NCBI RefSeq assembly: GCF_016101585.1
Contig: NZ_JACFQG010000003.1
Location: 125,826 to 189,825 of the forward strand
Reading direction: 5' to 3'
DNA length: 64,000 nucleotides
Source: Bifidobacterium polysaccharolyticum
GTDB lineage: Bacteria; Actinomycetota; Actinomycetes; Actinomycetales; Bifidobacteriaceae
Each line of letters opens with the position of its first letter. Within the stretch, counting starts at the first letter, position 1. Positions 9,101-16,858 of the stretch are shown here, in pieces. Position numbers and translations under genes: made by a program. A model generated the notes under the pieces. That model was not told the origin of the DNA. It saw only the letters and a program-made list of their open reading frames with translations, and did not search any database.

Positions 9101-11083
9101 ATCCAGGCTGTCGGAGTCCGGCAGTCCAACTACCTTTGGGTCGATTTTGACCAAGGACATTCCCAGCAGAGGCAGATCGGCCTTGCTGGTTTTGAAGTTG
9201 AAGCCAGCCGTTACCCGCACTTTGGTCCCTGCGACTGCTGAGTCGGTCCCCCGTAGATTGTCAGGAGCGTTCCACCACCCGCAGTCCACGCCGTTATCAA
9301 AAAAGTTGGAAGCCGTCATGCAACTGTACTGAATGATGTTGCTGATGCCTGCCTTTGATGTTTCGGAGCCTAGCGTGAAGATGACGTTGTGCCACATGTC
9401 ATCGGACTGGTCGGGTTGGTTTGACGTGTCCGTTGCGTCAGAGGCAAGGGGTAAAGACTGGTTTGATAGCGATTTCGCACCCAGGTTGCCGTCATTGACC
9501 TTGCTCTGCAGGCTGAGACCGGTCTGTCCATAGTAGTTGGCCACGTCCTTGCCTCCGACAGTGGAGGGGTTGAAGACATATAGGTAGCCAGTGGAGATTT
9601 CGGCCACTTCCTGTCGCGTGCAGTCAGTCGAGGCCAGGGCAGGGGTGCAGTTGGTGCCTGGCGCATGGGTATGCCCCAGGTATGGGAAGGGGTCGTTGGT
9701 TTTATAATCCTTCAACGTCAGGTCCAGCCTAAGGCCCTGGCTGCTGCGCTGTTCAGCCACGGTGTATTGACCATTGCCTTGGACCCGGTCCTTCCCGGCA
9801 TCGCCACCCGTGGATCGGGCATAGCCATAGTTGCTGAGAGTGGGTTTCCAGCCCTGATCGCCGGTGTTGCGCCCGCTGTTGTTGAAGTCGCCATCGATGG
9901 TGCCGATGTCCCAGAAGTAGGGTTGCAGATCCTCTATTTTCGGGTAGGCATCTCCGCCGGCGGTCTGCCACAAATTGCTAAGCGACAGGGAAAAGGTTAT
10001 GGGGCCAGTGGGAACCTCCAGACCCTTAAGACCCTTGGTTCGATCGGGCCAACGCATGTCAACGGCCCAGTTGAACTTGCTGATGATCCCCTTGCGCTTG
10101 CCCAGCTCATGGTTGGGGTAATTGCTGGCGGCTGGGGTGTTGAAATCGAAGGTTTGGTTGCCGGAGCCTTCATTGGTTCCGCCAGTGATTCTCAGGTTCA
10201 GATTGAGCTTGGCCGATACGGTGATCTCATCGGACGTGGCTGAAGCAGGATCGGTCTTGGTGGTGGCATCCGGAGCTCCCCAGGCCTGGATCTCTGGGGC
10301 GAATTTGCTGCCATTGGGCATGCTTCGGACCCGGAGGACCAGAGTGACGCTGGAGGATCCCGGAATGACGGTAGACATATTCTGTGTGGAGGCGAGCAGC
10401 CTGTAAACGGTAAGCACCTGTGTGGGCTGACCGTTGATGATCTCTGTAGTTTGCTTTGGCTCGTATCCCTGCGTATTGTCCACCCAGCCCATCGAAGCCA
10501 CATCAAAGGTGACCTGATCCTCAGGCTGGCTCAGTTTGAATTGGAAGCCTATTCGGCCCCGGCGGTAACTGGTTGTCTCGCTGCGGGTATTTACGGCGAA
10601 AGAGTAGGTGTAGGACATCTTATCGAAAGTGCGCACTATGGCATTGTCCGCATCGTGGTCGTCGCCTGGGTTGTTGTCGCTGTCGAAAGGAGCCGTGCCA
10701 GTGGAGCGGGAGGCCTGGGACAGTGTGGTGACCACGGCGTCGTCGGTGTCCAGCGTGTCCTTGATTACCGATTTGGCGGTCGGCCTCCTGCTGGGTTGTA
10801 TGGGCGCGGCCTGGTTCGGGGAGGTTGACTTCGATTTATGAGTGGTTGGGGCTGCTCCAGACGTGGCAGCGTCTAACTGTGGAGACGAGGTTTGGGTCGA
10901 CGTGGATGATGCCTGGTTTGTCACAGTCGTCTGTTGTGCTTGCGTCGTTGCCGATGTTGATGTGGAGGCGGTGGTCTGTGCACCAGCTGTCTGCCCACCA
11001 TCGGCTATAGCCATGGTGGGTATCAACATGGCCATAGCCATCAGGCCGACCAGGACTTTTCCACTCAAATTACCCTTTGCCAC
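6200..11083 (-). CDS. large pilin-like, sortase-anchored surface protein (SdrB-like and FctA domains)
   Basis: 1627-residue cell-surface protein. It has an N-terminal signal peptide (residues 1-28), a Thr/Ser/Gln-rich stalk (about 30-110), a long beta-rich region with DUF11-like adhesive repeats (about 110-1190), and an SdrB-like domain beginning GIVWYDVNGDG (about 1205-1300). A Spy0128/FctA-type pilin domain follows (about 1350-1485), ending in the typical VFTNTYQ. Next comes an Asn/Ser/Gly/Pro linker (about 1490-1585) and a C-terminal sorting signal of LADSG, a hydrophobic helix and RHRR. LADSG departs from LPXTG and is closer to the LAXTG signals of actinobacterial sortases; anchoring is inferred. 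No sortase or second pilin gene is adjacent, so it may be a stand-alone adhesin. GTG start with AAAAGGAG 4-5 nt upstream. Confidence 0.85.
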   Translation of the reverse strand: MAKGNLSGKVLVGLMAMAMLIPTMAIADGGQTAGAQTTASTSTSATTQAQQTTVTNQASSTSTQTSSPQLDAATSGAAPTTHKSKSTSPNQAAPIQPSRRPTAKSVIKDTLDTDDAVVTTLSQASRSTGTAPFDSDNNPGDDHDADNAIVRTFDKMSYTYSFAVNTRSETTSYRRGRIGFQFKLSQPEDQVTFDVASMGWVDNTQGYEPKQTTEIINGQPTQVLTVYRLLASTQNMSTVIPGSSSVTLVLRVRSMPNGSKFAPEIQAWGAPDATTKTDPASATSDEITVSAKLNLNLRITGGTNEGSGNQTFDFNTPAASNYPNHELGKRKGIISKFNWAVDMRWPDRTKGLKGLEVPTGPITFSLSLSNLWQTAGGDAYPKIEDLQPYFWDIGTIDGDFNNSGRNTGDQGWKPTLSNYGYARSTGGDAGKDRVQGNGQYTVAEQRSSQGLRLDLTLKDYKTNDPFPYLGHTHAPGTNCTPALASTDCTRQEVAEISTGYLYVFNPSTVGGKDVANYYGQTGLSLQSKVNDGNLGAKSLSNQSLPLASDATDTSNQPDQSDDMWHNVIFTLGSETSKAGISNIIQYSCMTASNFFDNGVDCGWWNAPDNLRGTDSAVAGTKVRVTAGFNFKTSKADLPLLGMSLVKIDPKVVGLPDSDSLDLPWVNGIWQNGKYDKYEQTSAQNPFRDLVMYATKPDGKDWKNDTEQANADIENLNFYSTQEEAKKHGTVVGMLLGGRTAAPSRFAEENSRFGFGGFVINVLPDAKVGSVAQLTSVSRTFTRSQLAAMAGLSPEKSRDQEWENWAEKQNPYDLAKIKSPVLTTPVGGYTKAHYDQINGYLGGDTGGNEHGDSLYVAGETNTISNAVAQTSTNSKPKDYFDIDSDQRFVDWRLTINTGTSASQANKGAKTELYITDKLPAKLHYIPGSARLGGTYTEATPEMGHIEGGTACEPSVSTDSETGITTLSWALTNIPVDGSNRIIHFSTSLGDLTDPSKDIGPGDDLMTSATVQSKQNMSQPNTYLKTADSFTIHAWRTNTTSLSTSAVQDTNEAGAPIGFTNMLSSTAGSGKQHHYAIDIMPYKQASGKPDFHGEPTFADMSIKASAGAGLSGITIRYTTDSRWRVNDTSSIQSQDYLSWSKADFDPTSGEVKMPGNVVAWAFIIDGQPNQFRYDITFHINPGNNSSGDLYRNRWGNALNQMPAQAMVVQRSISGIVWYDVNGDGVRSSEDILLKDVKVTLIKDGTNEPAKSVVTPHDVLSTKSDSQGKYELTNIPAGKFHLRFAPAPNTNWTHLTTTVQKASGASPSENSSASDVLEDGTMKGAVINDIEFQQAEDMVDAASQSLDYNNCGLTGTMDTDEVSAGVKVRIQGRNWLSTDSFTLTVEPLEGAPSAALPSQIIINTDNQDIQVPVNVYALPHDGSYKYRIHQETGSIPGLTYDQSVAILTITLTTDSAQLHRTAKAQWTDSKGIKLDTAVFTNTYQTQPAKPDDPGNSSNSGNSDSGDTGNPSNTGNPSNTGDSSNPDNSSTPNNSNNSGEHDKPNPPVEPSKPVESDHAPSKPDQTRNSQKPVPGSQSSDDQAKSSTNSPSLADSGSDIVIPAALAVGTAVLGLALMCLLRHRRAQETELD
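6482..6620 (-). repeat. repetitive DNA coding the Asn/Ser/Gly cell-wall linker of the surface protein
   Basis: Tandem, imperfect units of about 18 nt related to GTTGCTGGGGTTGCCGGT encode (on the minus strand) NPSNTG-like hexapeptides just before the sorting signal. Such wall-spanning linkers commonly vary in copy number between strains by slippage or recombination. Confidence 0.7.
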
Positions 11084-11287
11084 GTTTCTCCTTTTTGAGC
11101 GCCGACGACCTCCAGGGGCGTCGGGCCGGGCATCCCCTTCAGATCATCCGGTCGACTGTCTACGATGGTTTTCGAGTCATTCGATATTAGTTCTGTAGAG
11201 CTAGTATACAAAGTCTTTGGTTATGATTCCGATTGATACGCGCCTCCGGAGAAAAGGGCCAACCATGGACAGAACAAGGAGGTCCGC

Positions 11288-12538
11288 ATGAGTGAACGGG
11301 ATCATCATGAGCTCTCGGCTGCCGATTTTCCGGGTCACGGAATGCGCGAGCGGCTGGCCGTCTACGGGTTCTTCATCATCATGGGTATTGGTACATCGGC
11401 CTGGATTTCTCGACTGCCAACAGTCAAGGCCAGTCTCGGTCTGCAACCCTCGGGTCTGGCGCTAATGACTATCCTGGGCGGATGCGGCGCTCTGGTCGGC
11501 ATGCTGGTCTCGGGAGTGTTGACTGATCAGCTGGGTGTGCGCCGGGCCATGTTGCTGGCAGCTTCGATCTGGTGCCTGGGCATGGTGATCGCGGCCCTGG
11601 CCGTCACTTTGCAATCAGTGCCGGGGGTGATTTTGGGGCTGCTCTTCAATTCGGCGGGGATCAGCCTCTGGGGAACGGTCAACACTGTTGAGGCCGGCGC
11701 AGTGGAGCGATTCTCCTCCCGGTCCATAATGCCGCGCTTTCATGCCTCGTACAGTCTGGGCATGTTTCTTGCCCTGGGGCTGGGCTCGCTCCTGTCTCAT
11801 CTGGGCGTGCCCATAGGCGCGCATCTGGCGGTCAATGCACTGATCAGCCTGGTCCTGGTGGCCGCTTGCGTTCTGCTCTGCCCGGCTCGGCCTCTAGGGG
11901 ACTACAAGGGCAGTGCTGACGGCAAACGTTCGGACCGTCATGCTGATTCATGCCGCTCATCCGCCTTCAGCAGGCAGTTAGCGGCTTGGAGTGATGCCTT
12001 GGTGCTCATCCTGGCCCTGATCAACGTGGCTCTGGAGGCCAGCGAGGGTGCTGTCAACGACTGGAGCGGGATCGGTCTGGTCGATTCCTTCGGTGTCCCC
12101 GAGTCTCAAGCCGGTCTTGCTCCCACGATTTTCGCTGCAGCCATGATCGTCTCAAGGCTGCTGGGTACGCATCTGATCGAGTGGCTGGGGAATATGCGCT
12201 CGCTGGTTCTGACTCTGCTGGTCTCGGCTCTGGGCATTCTGGTCTATGCTCTTTCGCCCTCTTTCGTGCTCAGCCTCGTGGGCACTGGAATTTGGGGTGT
12301 CGGAGCAGCTCTGGGTGTACCTATCGTCACCACTCTGGCAACCAAGGATCCGGCCATGGCGGCTCAGCGGGCTTCGGTCATCTCCACTGCCTACTACGGG
12401 GTCTCCTGGATCATTCCTCCGGCTATCGGATTTTTGGCCGACCATACAGGTGTCAGACCGGCGTTGCTTCCCTTGGCGTTCTTGTTGGCGGCAGTCACCC
12501 TCCTGGTGCCCAAGGTGTCCAGGCTCACTCGGGAATAA
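11288..12538 (+). CDS. MFS transporter, YbjJ-like
   Basis: 416-residue membrane protein with about 12 predicted helices. Features are an N-terminal WISRLPTVK segment, a VLTDQLGVRRAM loop matching the MFS G-x-x-x-D-R-x-G-R/K motif between helices 2 and 3, and a SYSLG helix. Overall it resembles the E. coli YbjJ-type MFS branch, whose substrate is not settled (sugar or metabolite efflux has been proposed for the family). ATG 11288 follows a good AAGGAGG 6 nt upstream. It is divergent from the surface-protein gene (204 bp between) and convergent with the glycosylase-like gene at 12696. I cannot assign a substrate from the sequence. Confidence 0.82.
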   Translation: MSERDHHELSAADFPGHGMRERLAVYGFFIIMGIGTSAWISRLPTVKASLGLQPSGLALMTILGGCGALVGMLVSGVLTDQLGVRRAMLLAASIWCLGMVIAALAVTLQSVPGVILGLLFNSAGISLWGTVNTVEAGAVERFSSRSIMPRFHASYSLGMFLALGLGSLLSHLGVPIGAHLAVNALISLVLVAACVLLCPARPLGDYKGSADGKRSDRHADSCRSSAFSRQLAAWSDALVLILALINVALEASEGAVNDWSGIGLVDSFGVPESQAGLAPTIFAAAMIVSRLLGTHLIEWLGNMRSLVLTLLVSALGILVYALSPSFVLSLVGTGIWGVGAALGVPIVTTLATKDPAMAAQRASVISTAYYGVSWIIPPAIGFLADHTGVRPALLPLAFLLAAVTLLVPKVSRLTRE

Positions 12539-12695
12539 TGCTCTTCGGTTGGCAAACCCCGTCAACCGGTTGTTGGGCGAAGTACAGTCTTTGGGAAGAT
12601 ACTCGGATTCAAACAGCCCTTCCTCAACATTGCCGTACACGTCAGTGAATTTTATGGCCACAGCAGTCAGCCGGCACCGGCCCTGAGGATCGGCC

Positions 12696-13061
12696 TTAGG
12701 ACAGATGGATGCCCTTCTCCGCCAGGTTCTCCAAGCACTCCTGCAGGTAGGCTGCATCGTGCTCGGGATAGATGGGGTCCGTCAACGGCACTGCAGACAG
12801 ATCCTTATAGGGCGGGCAATGTCTGCCGCGGTAAAGCGGATCGTACCAGGCAGGATCAGGATGGTAGCCGCGCTCGCGCATCGTTGCCATGACCAGCAGA
12901 TGAAATTGAAAGAGCTTGTACGGGGAGTAGTGAAAGACATAGTCAACAGTGGCGTGCCGTCTACCCCAGCCCAGTCCCCGCAACGCGGTGATCTCCCGAT
13001 GCTGGCCCAACAGCTGCTGTCTGGGGAGCAGTCGAATCAAATCCTGATGCCACAGTCGCAT
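12696..13061 (-). CDS. pyrimidine dimer DNA glycosylase-family protein (T4 EndoV-like fold)
   Basis: 121-residue protein starting MRLWHQDLI, with GQHREITALRG and the YSPYKLFQFHLLVM block. It matches the bacterial protein family related to T4 endonuclease V / pyrimidine-dimer glycosylase (Pfam Pyr_excise, TIGR02328). T4 endonuclease V cuts the glycosidic bond at UV-induced pyrimidine dimers and nicks the strand; whether the bacterial relatives do so is largely untested. Full length for the family. ATG 13061 has AAGGAGGGGG about 5 nt upstream. The gene is monocistronic, between a convergent MFS gene and a short-chain dehydrogenase gene. Confidence 0.8.
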   Translation of the reverse strand: MRLWHQDLIRLLPRQQLLGQHREITALRGLGWGRRHATVDYVFHYSPYKLFQFHLLVMATMRERGYHPDPAWYDPLYRGRHCPPYKDLSAVPLTDPIYPEHDAAYLQECLENLAEKGIHLS

Positions 13062-13149
13062 GATGCCCCCTCCTTCAGCCTAGCCGCTTGCATTACTGTA
13101 AAGCGGACTGGCAGAAGAAGGGGTTTCAGCAATTCTTTACTGGAATTGC

Positions 13150-13890
13150 TTACTGGGCGATGAATCCACCGTCCACAACGAATTCGGCACCCAGTGCGAA
13201 CTTGGATTCGTCGCTGGCCAGATAGACGCAGATCTCGCCGATGTCCTGGGGCTCGCCGATGTGGCCCAGGGGGGTCAGCTTGCTCATCCTGTCCTCAAGG
13301 CTCTGGCTGATCAGAGGGGTCTTGATGAATCCGGGATGAACCGAGTTGATGCGAACACCATAGTTGTTGTTGGCGGAATCCAGGGCCGCGGACTTGGTCA
13401 GCAGCCTGGTGCCGCCCTTGCTGGCGTTGTAGGCTCCGGCTCCGCTCAGGCCTACGAAGCCCTCAATGGAGGAGATGTTAATAACGGATCCGCCACGGCC
13501 CTTCATGACCCGCATGCCGTGCTTGGTGCCAAGGAAGGTTCCGTTCAGATTGATGGCGATGACCTTTTTCCAGTCCTCGTAGCTTTCCTGGTCCATAGTG
13601 GCTCCGCTGCCGCCTATGCCGGCATTGTTGACCACGGTGGTCAGCTGACCCAACTCCTTTTCAACGGTGTCGATGGTGGAGACCCACTGGTCCTCATCCG
13701 TCACGTCCAGGGTGTGGAAGACGACCTGCCCGGGGTGCTTCTGCATGAAGCTGCGGGAAGCATCGCTTTCCTTGATATCGGTAAGGGCCACCTTGGCTCC
13801 CTCGCGGACGAAGCATTCGGCGATGCCTACGCCCATGCCACCGGTTCCTCCGGTGATGATGGCTACCTTACCTTGTAGTCGATCAGTCAT
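13150..13890 (-). CDS. short-chain dehydrogenase/reductase (classical SDR)
   Basis: 246-residue NAD(P)-dependent oxidoreductase. The nucleotide motif ITGGTGGMGVGIAE is near residue 12, NNAG near 85, and the catalytic Ser (INISS), Tyr and Lys (YNASKGG) are in place, with a C-terminal FVVDGGFIAQ. The Asp after the second beta strand (LTDIKES) suggests NAD(H) preference. Substrate unknown; the sequence is in the broad hydroxysteroid/cyclohexanol-type dehydrogenase group. ATG 13890 has AAGGAG 6 nt upstream; the longer frame to 13920 would place this site inside the gene. A 16-bp palindrome sits just upstream and may be its operator. Confidence 0.86.
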   Translation of the reverse strand: MTDRLQGKVAIITGGTGGMGVGIAECFVREGAKVALTDIKESDASRSFMQKHPGQVVFHTLDVTDEDQWVSTIDTVEKELGQLTTVVNNAGIGGSGATMDQESYEDWKKVIAINLNGTFLGTKHGMRVMKGRGGSVINISSIEGFVGLSGAGAYNASKGGTRLLTKSAALDSANNNYGVRINSVHPGFIKTPLISQSLEDRMSKLTPLGHIGEPQDIGEICVYLASDESKFALGAEFVVDGGFIAQ

Positions 13891-13923
13891 ATCCACTCCT
13901 TTATAGAGATGTGCTGTCATATT

Positions 13924-13939
13924 CCATCCTATGGGATGG
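13924..13939. promoter_or_regulatory. palindromic operator candidate upstream of SDR gene
   Basis: Perfect inverted repeat CCATCC-TATG-GGATGG, 34 bp upstream of the SDR start codon. Size and position fit a dimeric repressor site. No regulator gene is adjacent, so the binding protein is unknown. Confidence 0.4.
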
Positions 13940-14314
13940 CATGCCCACGGTGGTGACCGACGTACCGATTATCTTGGTTCCGTTATTTCTTTGAAGTTGT
14001 CCATGAGGGGCTAAAAGTTCTGCAGGGGTTACAGTAAATTCCCCGCAGAAACAGTGCGCCTGTTCTGCTGACTGGTCTGCGCTTAGACATCAAGCAGAAG
14101 GCAGTAGAGCCCATGATCCATAGGTCGGTCAAGACAGAAATTGGTGATGGTGACGAGCATCCGGTCATTGCCGTCCGGCCCTGCTTTTCTTCCCGGCATA
14201 CGGTGGCCCTATAGCGGTGACGGGGCCTAGGTAGTAGAAGTTGCGGTCTGCCGTATCCTGTCAGCCCATGACGCAAGGTGGAATGTTGCGCAGGCTGCTG
14301 GTTGCAAGGTTCGG
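13940..14314. other. intergenic region without a convincing gene
   Basis: A minus-strand open frame of 97 codons (13983-14276) exists, but it lacks a ribosome site and its translation is Arg/Pro/Ser-rich with no domain-like pattern. I see no RNA gene or strong hairpin. Confidence 0.5.
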
Positions 14315-15640
14315 TCAGTTGGTTTGAGTAGCTGACTTGTGCGTGCCCTTCAGTGGGATAATGCCCAGGAACAAGGCTGCAACCATGATCAGGATGCTCA
14401 GACCGAACATGATGATGTAGCCGTGGGGCAGGTCGGCGATGGCTCCCCAGAAGAGAGCGGCGAAGGCCGAAGCCAGGGAGCCCACCATCTGAATGCGGGC
14501 GTAAATGTTGGTGTAGTCATGCGAGCCGAAGACTGCCGTAACCAGAATGGGCGTCTGCACTGTAGTGCATGCGTAGACCAGGCCGAAGGCGAAGGCTCCC
14601 AGCAGGAGAAGCGCAGGCAATCCGGGGAAGGCGACCATGAGGCAGACGCCGAGAACGCCGCCGCCGATGCCCAGGCAGAGCCCGCCCACGATGCTGCCGT
14701 CGTTGACCATGCCCAGGATGACCTTGCCGATGGCCTGGCCGGCCATGCAGGAGGAGGCGATCAGGCCTGTGTAGGCCGCCATGGATGGCAGGGATGCTGC
14801 ATAGGAGGGCAGGAACTGGTAGATGGTCTGATTCATGGTGATCAGGCCGCAGAAGAGTGCCAGCGCCCAGAAGGCAGGGGAACGCAAGGCCTGGGAAGCG
14901 GTCATGCCAACAGTCGACGTGACAGGCTCTGGGCTCTTTACGTCTTTACTTCCGGTGTTTGGGCTGTTGGACGCAGCCTCAGCTGCAGCAGGCTCCTGGC
15001 CGGTGGCGCCATAGGGGAGCAAACCTATCTGCTCGGGCGTGCCGCGAATGACGAAAATGGTGAAAGGCAGGGTGATCGCCAGAATGAGAATGGCAAAGAC
15101 CAGGTATCCCCGCCGCCATCCGTCAGGGGCGGATCTGATGATCATGGTGCCTATCTGGTTGAAGATCACGCCGCCTATGCCGGTGAAGGCCATGCACAGG
15201 CCGATGAAGAACCCGACCCGTTTGCGGAACCAGGCGTTGATGAGCGTGGGAACCGACAAATATAGAATGGGCGGCATGCCGATTCCCAGAACCACTCCGC
15301 ATAGGTAGAACTGCCACATGGCGGATGATCGGGACATGCCAAGGCAGCCCAGTCCGGCCAGGATGGTGCTTGCCGTCAGGACGATGCGCAGATCATAGCG
15401 GTGCATCAACCATCCTGCCACCGGCAGGAAGACGACCATGGTGACGCTGAATATGCTGAAATACCCCGTAAATGCAGCCTTGGGAACATGAAAGTAGTTG
15501 CTGACAGGAGTGAAGAAGATGCCTGCGCAGCTGCATACCAGCGATACGGGGATGGCCGTGAAGACAATGCCCGACAGCACGATCAGGTACGGATAAACAG
15601 CCTGTTTTCGTGATGAGGGCTGTGTCGGTGTGGTCGACAT
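14315..15640 (-). CDS. MFS transporter, OFA/monocarboxylate-like
   Basis: 441-residue 12-helix MFS protein. It has a polar Thr/Ser-rich N-terminus, the MHRYDLRIVL loop between helices 2 and 3, TLINAWFRKRVG and a long central loop (about 215-250). The NAWFRKRVGFFIGL segment resembles the oxalate/formate antiporter (OFA) and monocarboxylate branch, so an organic acid is a plausible substrate, but this is not decided by the sequence. ATG 15640 has an AGGAAGG element upstream. The gene is followed by a long intergenic stretch and stands more than 450 bp from the divergent SDR gene at 16094. Confidence 0.8.
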   Translation of the reverse strand: MSTTPTQPSSRKQAVYPYLIVLSGIVFTAIPVSLVCSCAGIFFTPVSNYFHVPKAAFTGYFSIFSVTMVVFLPVAGWLMHRYDLRIVLTASTILAGLGCLGMSRSSAMWQFYLCGVVLGIGMPPILYLSVPTLINAWFRKRVGFFIGLCMAFTGIGGVIFNQIGTMIIRSAPDGWRRGYLVFAILILAITLPFTIFVIRGTPEQIGLLPYGATGQEPAAAEAASNSPNTGSKDVKSPEPVTSTVGMTASQALRSPAFWALALFCGLITMNQTIYQFLPSYAASLPSMAAYTGLIASSCMAGQAIGKVILGMVNDGSIVGGLCLGIGGGVLGVCLMVAFPGLPALLLLGAFAFGLVYACTTVQTPILVTAVFGSHDYTNIYARIQMVGSLASAFAALFWGAIADLPHGYIIMFGLSILIMVAALFLGIIPLKGTHKSATQTN

Positions 15641-16029
15641 GACTGCGACCTTCCTCTTATGGGATCGTGGCTAGCCAACTGATGTTTGGTTTGTATGCTC
15701 CCATCGATCTGTGGCTCGTCTGCTCTGAATGTCCACTATGGGAAATGTAAGGACTAATTGTAGTTCAATATTTGACCCTCACCTATCGTTACAATGCAGA
15801 TTAAGACGATGCAGATTAAGTAGTTTTGCGACACTGCCGTTTTTATTCCTTGCAATGGAGTGAACAAGCCCCTTTTGGCTAGCAGTTGCCTTTCTTCGTA
15901 GATTACTGTGTCGATTCTCCATATGCCCATGCTGATGCCGCCCTGACTGATCTGTCCTTCACAAAAGGTTCAGCCCTGTACCACGCATCTGGTCACAGTT
16001 GTCGATGTGTGCCTGATAGTAGTAAAGAC
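15641..16029. other. intergenic region between divergent MFS and SDR genes
   Basis: No supported gene. A small plus-strand frame (15886-16080) overlaps the MerR-type promoter described separately and is unlikely to be translated. An imperfect GATGCAGATTAAG duplication occurs near 15795-15820. Confidence 0.5.
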
Positions 16030-16060
16030 TTGCACCTCCAGCGACTCGAGGTTGTACCAT
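16030..16060 (+). promoter_or_regulatory. MerR-type promoter/operator of the SDR gene
   Basis: TTGCAC (16030-16035) and TACCAT (16055-16060) are separated by 19 bp instead of the usual 17. The spacer carries the dyad ACCTCCAG-CGA-CTCGAGGT (16034-16052, 7 of 8 arm positions symmetric). A 19-bp spacer with a central CCTC/GAGG dyad is the hallmark of promoters activated by MerR-family proteins. The SDR start codon is 33 bp downstream. No MerR gene is next to it in this window. Confidence 0.75.
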
Positions 16061-16093
16061 CAGGCCGAATGAACATCTAGGAAAGGCGGGACT

Positions 16094-16840
16094 ATGACAG
16101 TTGCAGATAAGACAGTGCTGATCACCGGAGCTTCTTCTGGCATCGGAGAGGCTACGGCGAGACTGTTGGCGCAGCGAGGGGCCAAGGTGGTGCTGGGTGC
16201 TCGTCGCAAGGATCGGCTGGATACAATCGTCGACGACATTGTTCAGGCTGGTGGCCAGGCGGCTTCCATGGCTCTGGACGTTACTGATAGGCAGGCCAAT
16301 GAGGACTTCGTGGCCTTCGCCAAGAAGCAGTTCGGCGGAGTGGACGTGGTATTCCTCAATGCCGGGCTCATGCCTAATTCTCCCTTGTCGGCTCTGCATG
16401 TGGACGAGTGGGATCGGACTATTGACGTTAACCTCAAAGGCGCACTGTACGGCATTGCTGCGGCCCTGCCGGAGTTCACCGGGCAGCGTCACGGGCAGTT
16501 CATCGCCACCTCTTCGGTGGCTGGTCTCAAAGCCTACCCGGGCGGAGCAGTTTACGGGGCAACCAAATGGGGCCTGCGTGATCTGATGGAGGTGCTCAGG
16601 ATGGAGTCTGCCCAGGAGGGGACTCATATTCGCACCTCTACCATTTACCCGGCAGCCATTCGAACCGAGTTGCTGGACACCATCACAGACAAGCAGACCT
16701 TGGCTGATATGAACAAGACCTACGACACCTATCAGATCGATCCCGAACGGGTGGCTCAGGTGGTGGCCTTTGCCATTGATCAGCCTGAGGATACCAATGT
16801 ATCGGAATTCACCGTGGGCCCCACCATTCAGCCCTGGTGA
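16094..16840 (+). CDS. short-chain dehydrogenase/reductase, MerR-controlled
   Basis: 248-residue classical SDR with cofactor motif LITGASSGIGEAT (about 8-20), FLNAG (about 90) and the catalytic SSVAG/YGATKWG Ser-Tyr-Lys set. ARRKDRL after the second beta strand favours NADP(H). The closest general type is the YdfG-like 3-hydroxy acid dehydrogenase / clavaldehyde-dehydrogenase-like group; the substrate is not certain. ATG 16094 follows AGGAAAGG. The promoter region carries a MerR-type 19-bp-spaced dyad, so induction by a small molecule, aldehyde or redox signal is likely. It ends 18 bp from the convergent nicotinamidase-like gene. Confidence 0.85.
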   Translation: MTVADKTVLITGASSGIGEATARLLAQRGAKVVLGARRKDRLDTIVDDIVQAGGQAASMALDVTDRQANEDFVAFAKKQFGGVDVVFLNAGLMPNSPLSALHVDEWDRTIDVNLKGALYGIAAALPEFTGQRHGQFIATSSVAGLKAYPGGAVYGATKWGLRDLMEVLRMESAQEGTHIRTSTIYPAAIRTELLDTITDKQTLADMNKTYDTYQIDPERVAQVVAFAIDQPEDTNVSEFTVGPTIQPW

Positions 16841-16858
16841 ATTCCTCCGCCGCTGCCC

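Noticed and set aside
13983-14276. 97-codon minus-strand frame
   Set aside because: No ribosome site, no domain-like pattern, in a gap beside two good genes.
14339-15265. 308-codon plus-strand frame
   Set aside because: Antisense to the MFS transporter; Gln/Glu/Gly/His-rich composition typical of shadow frames.
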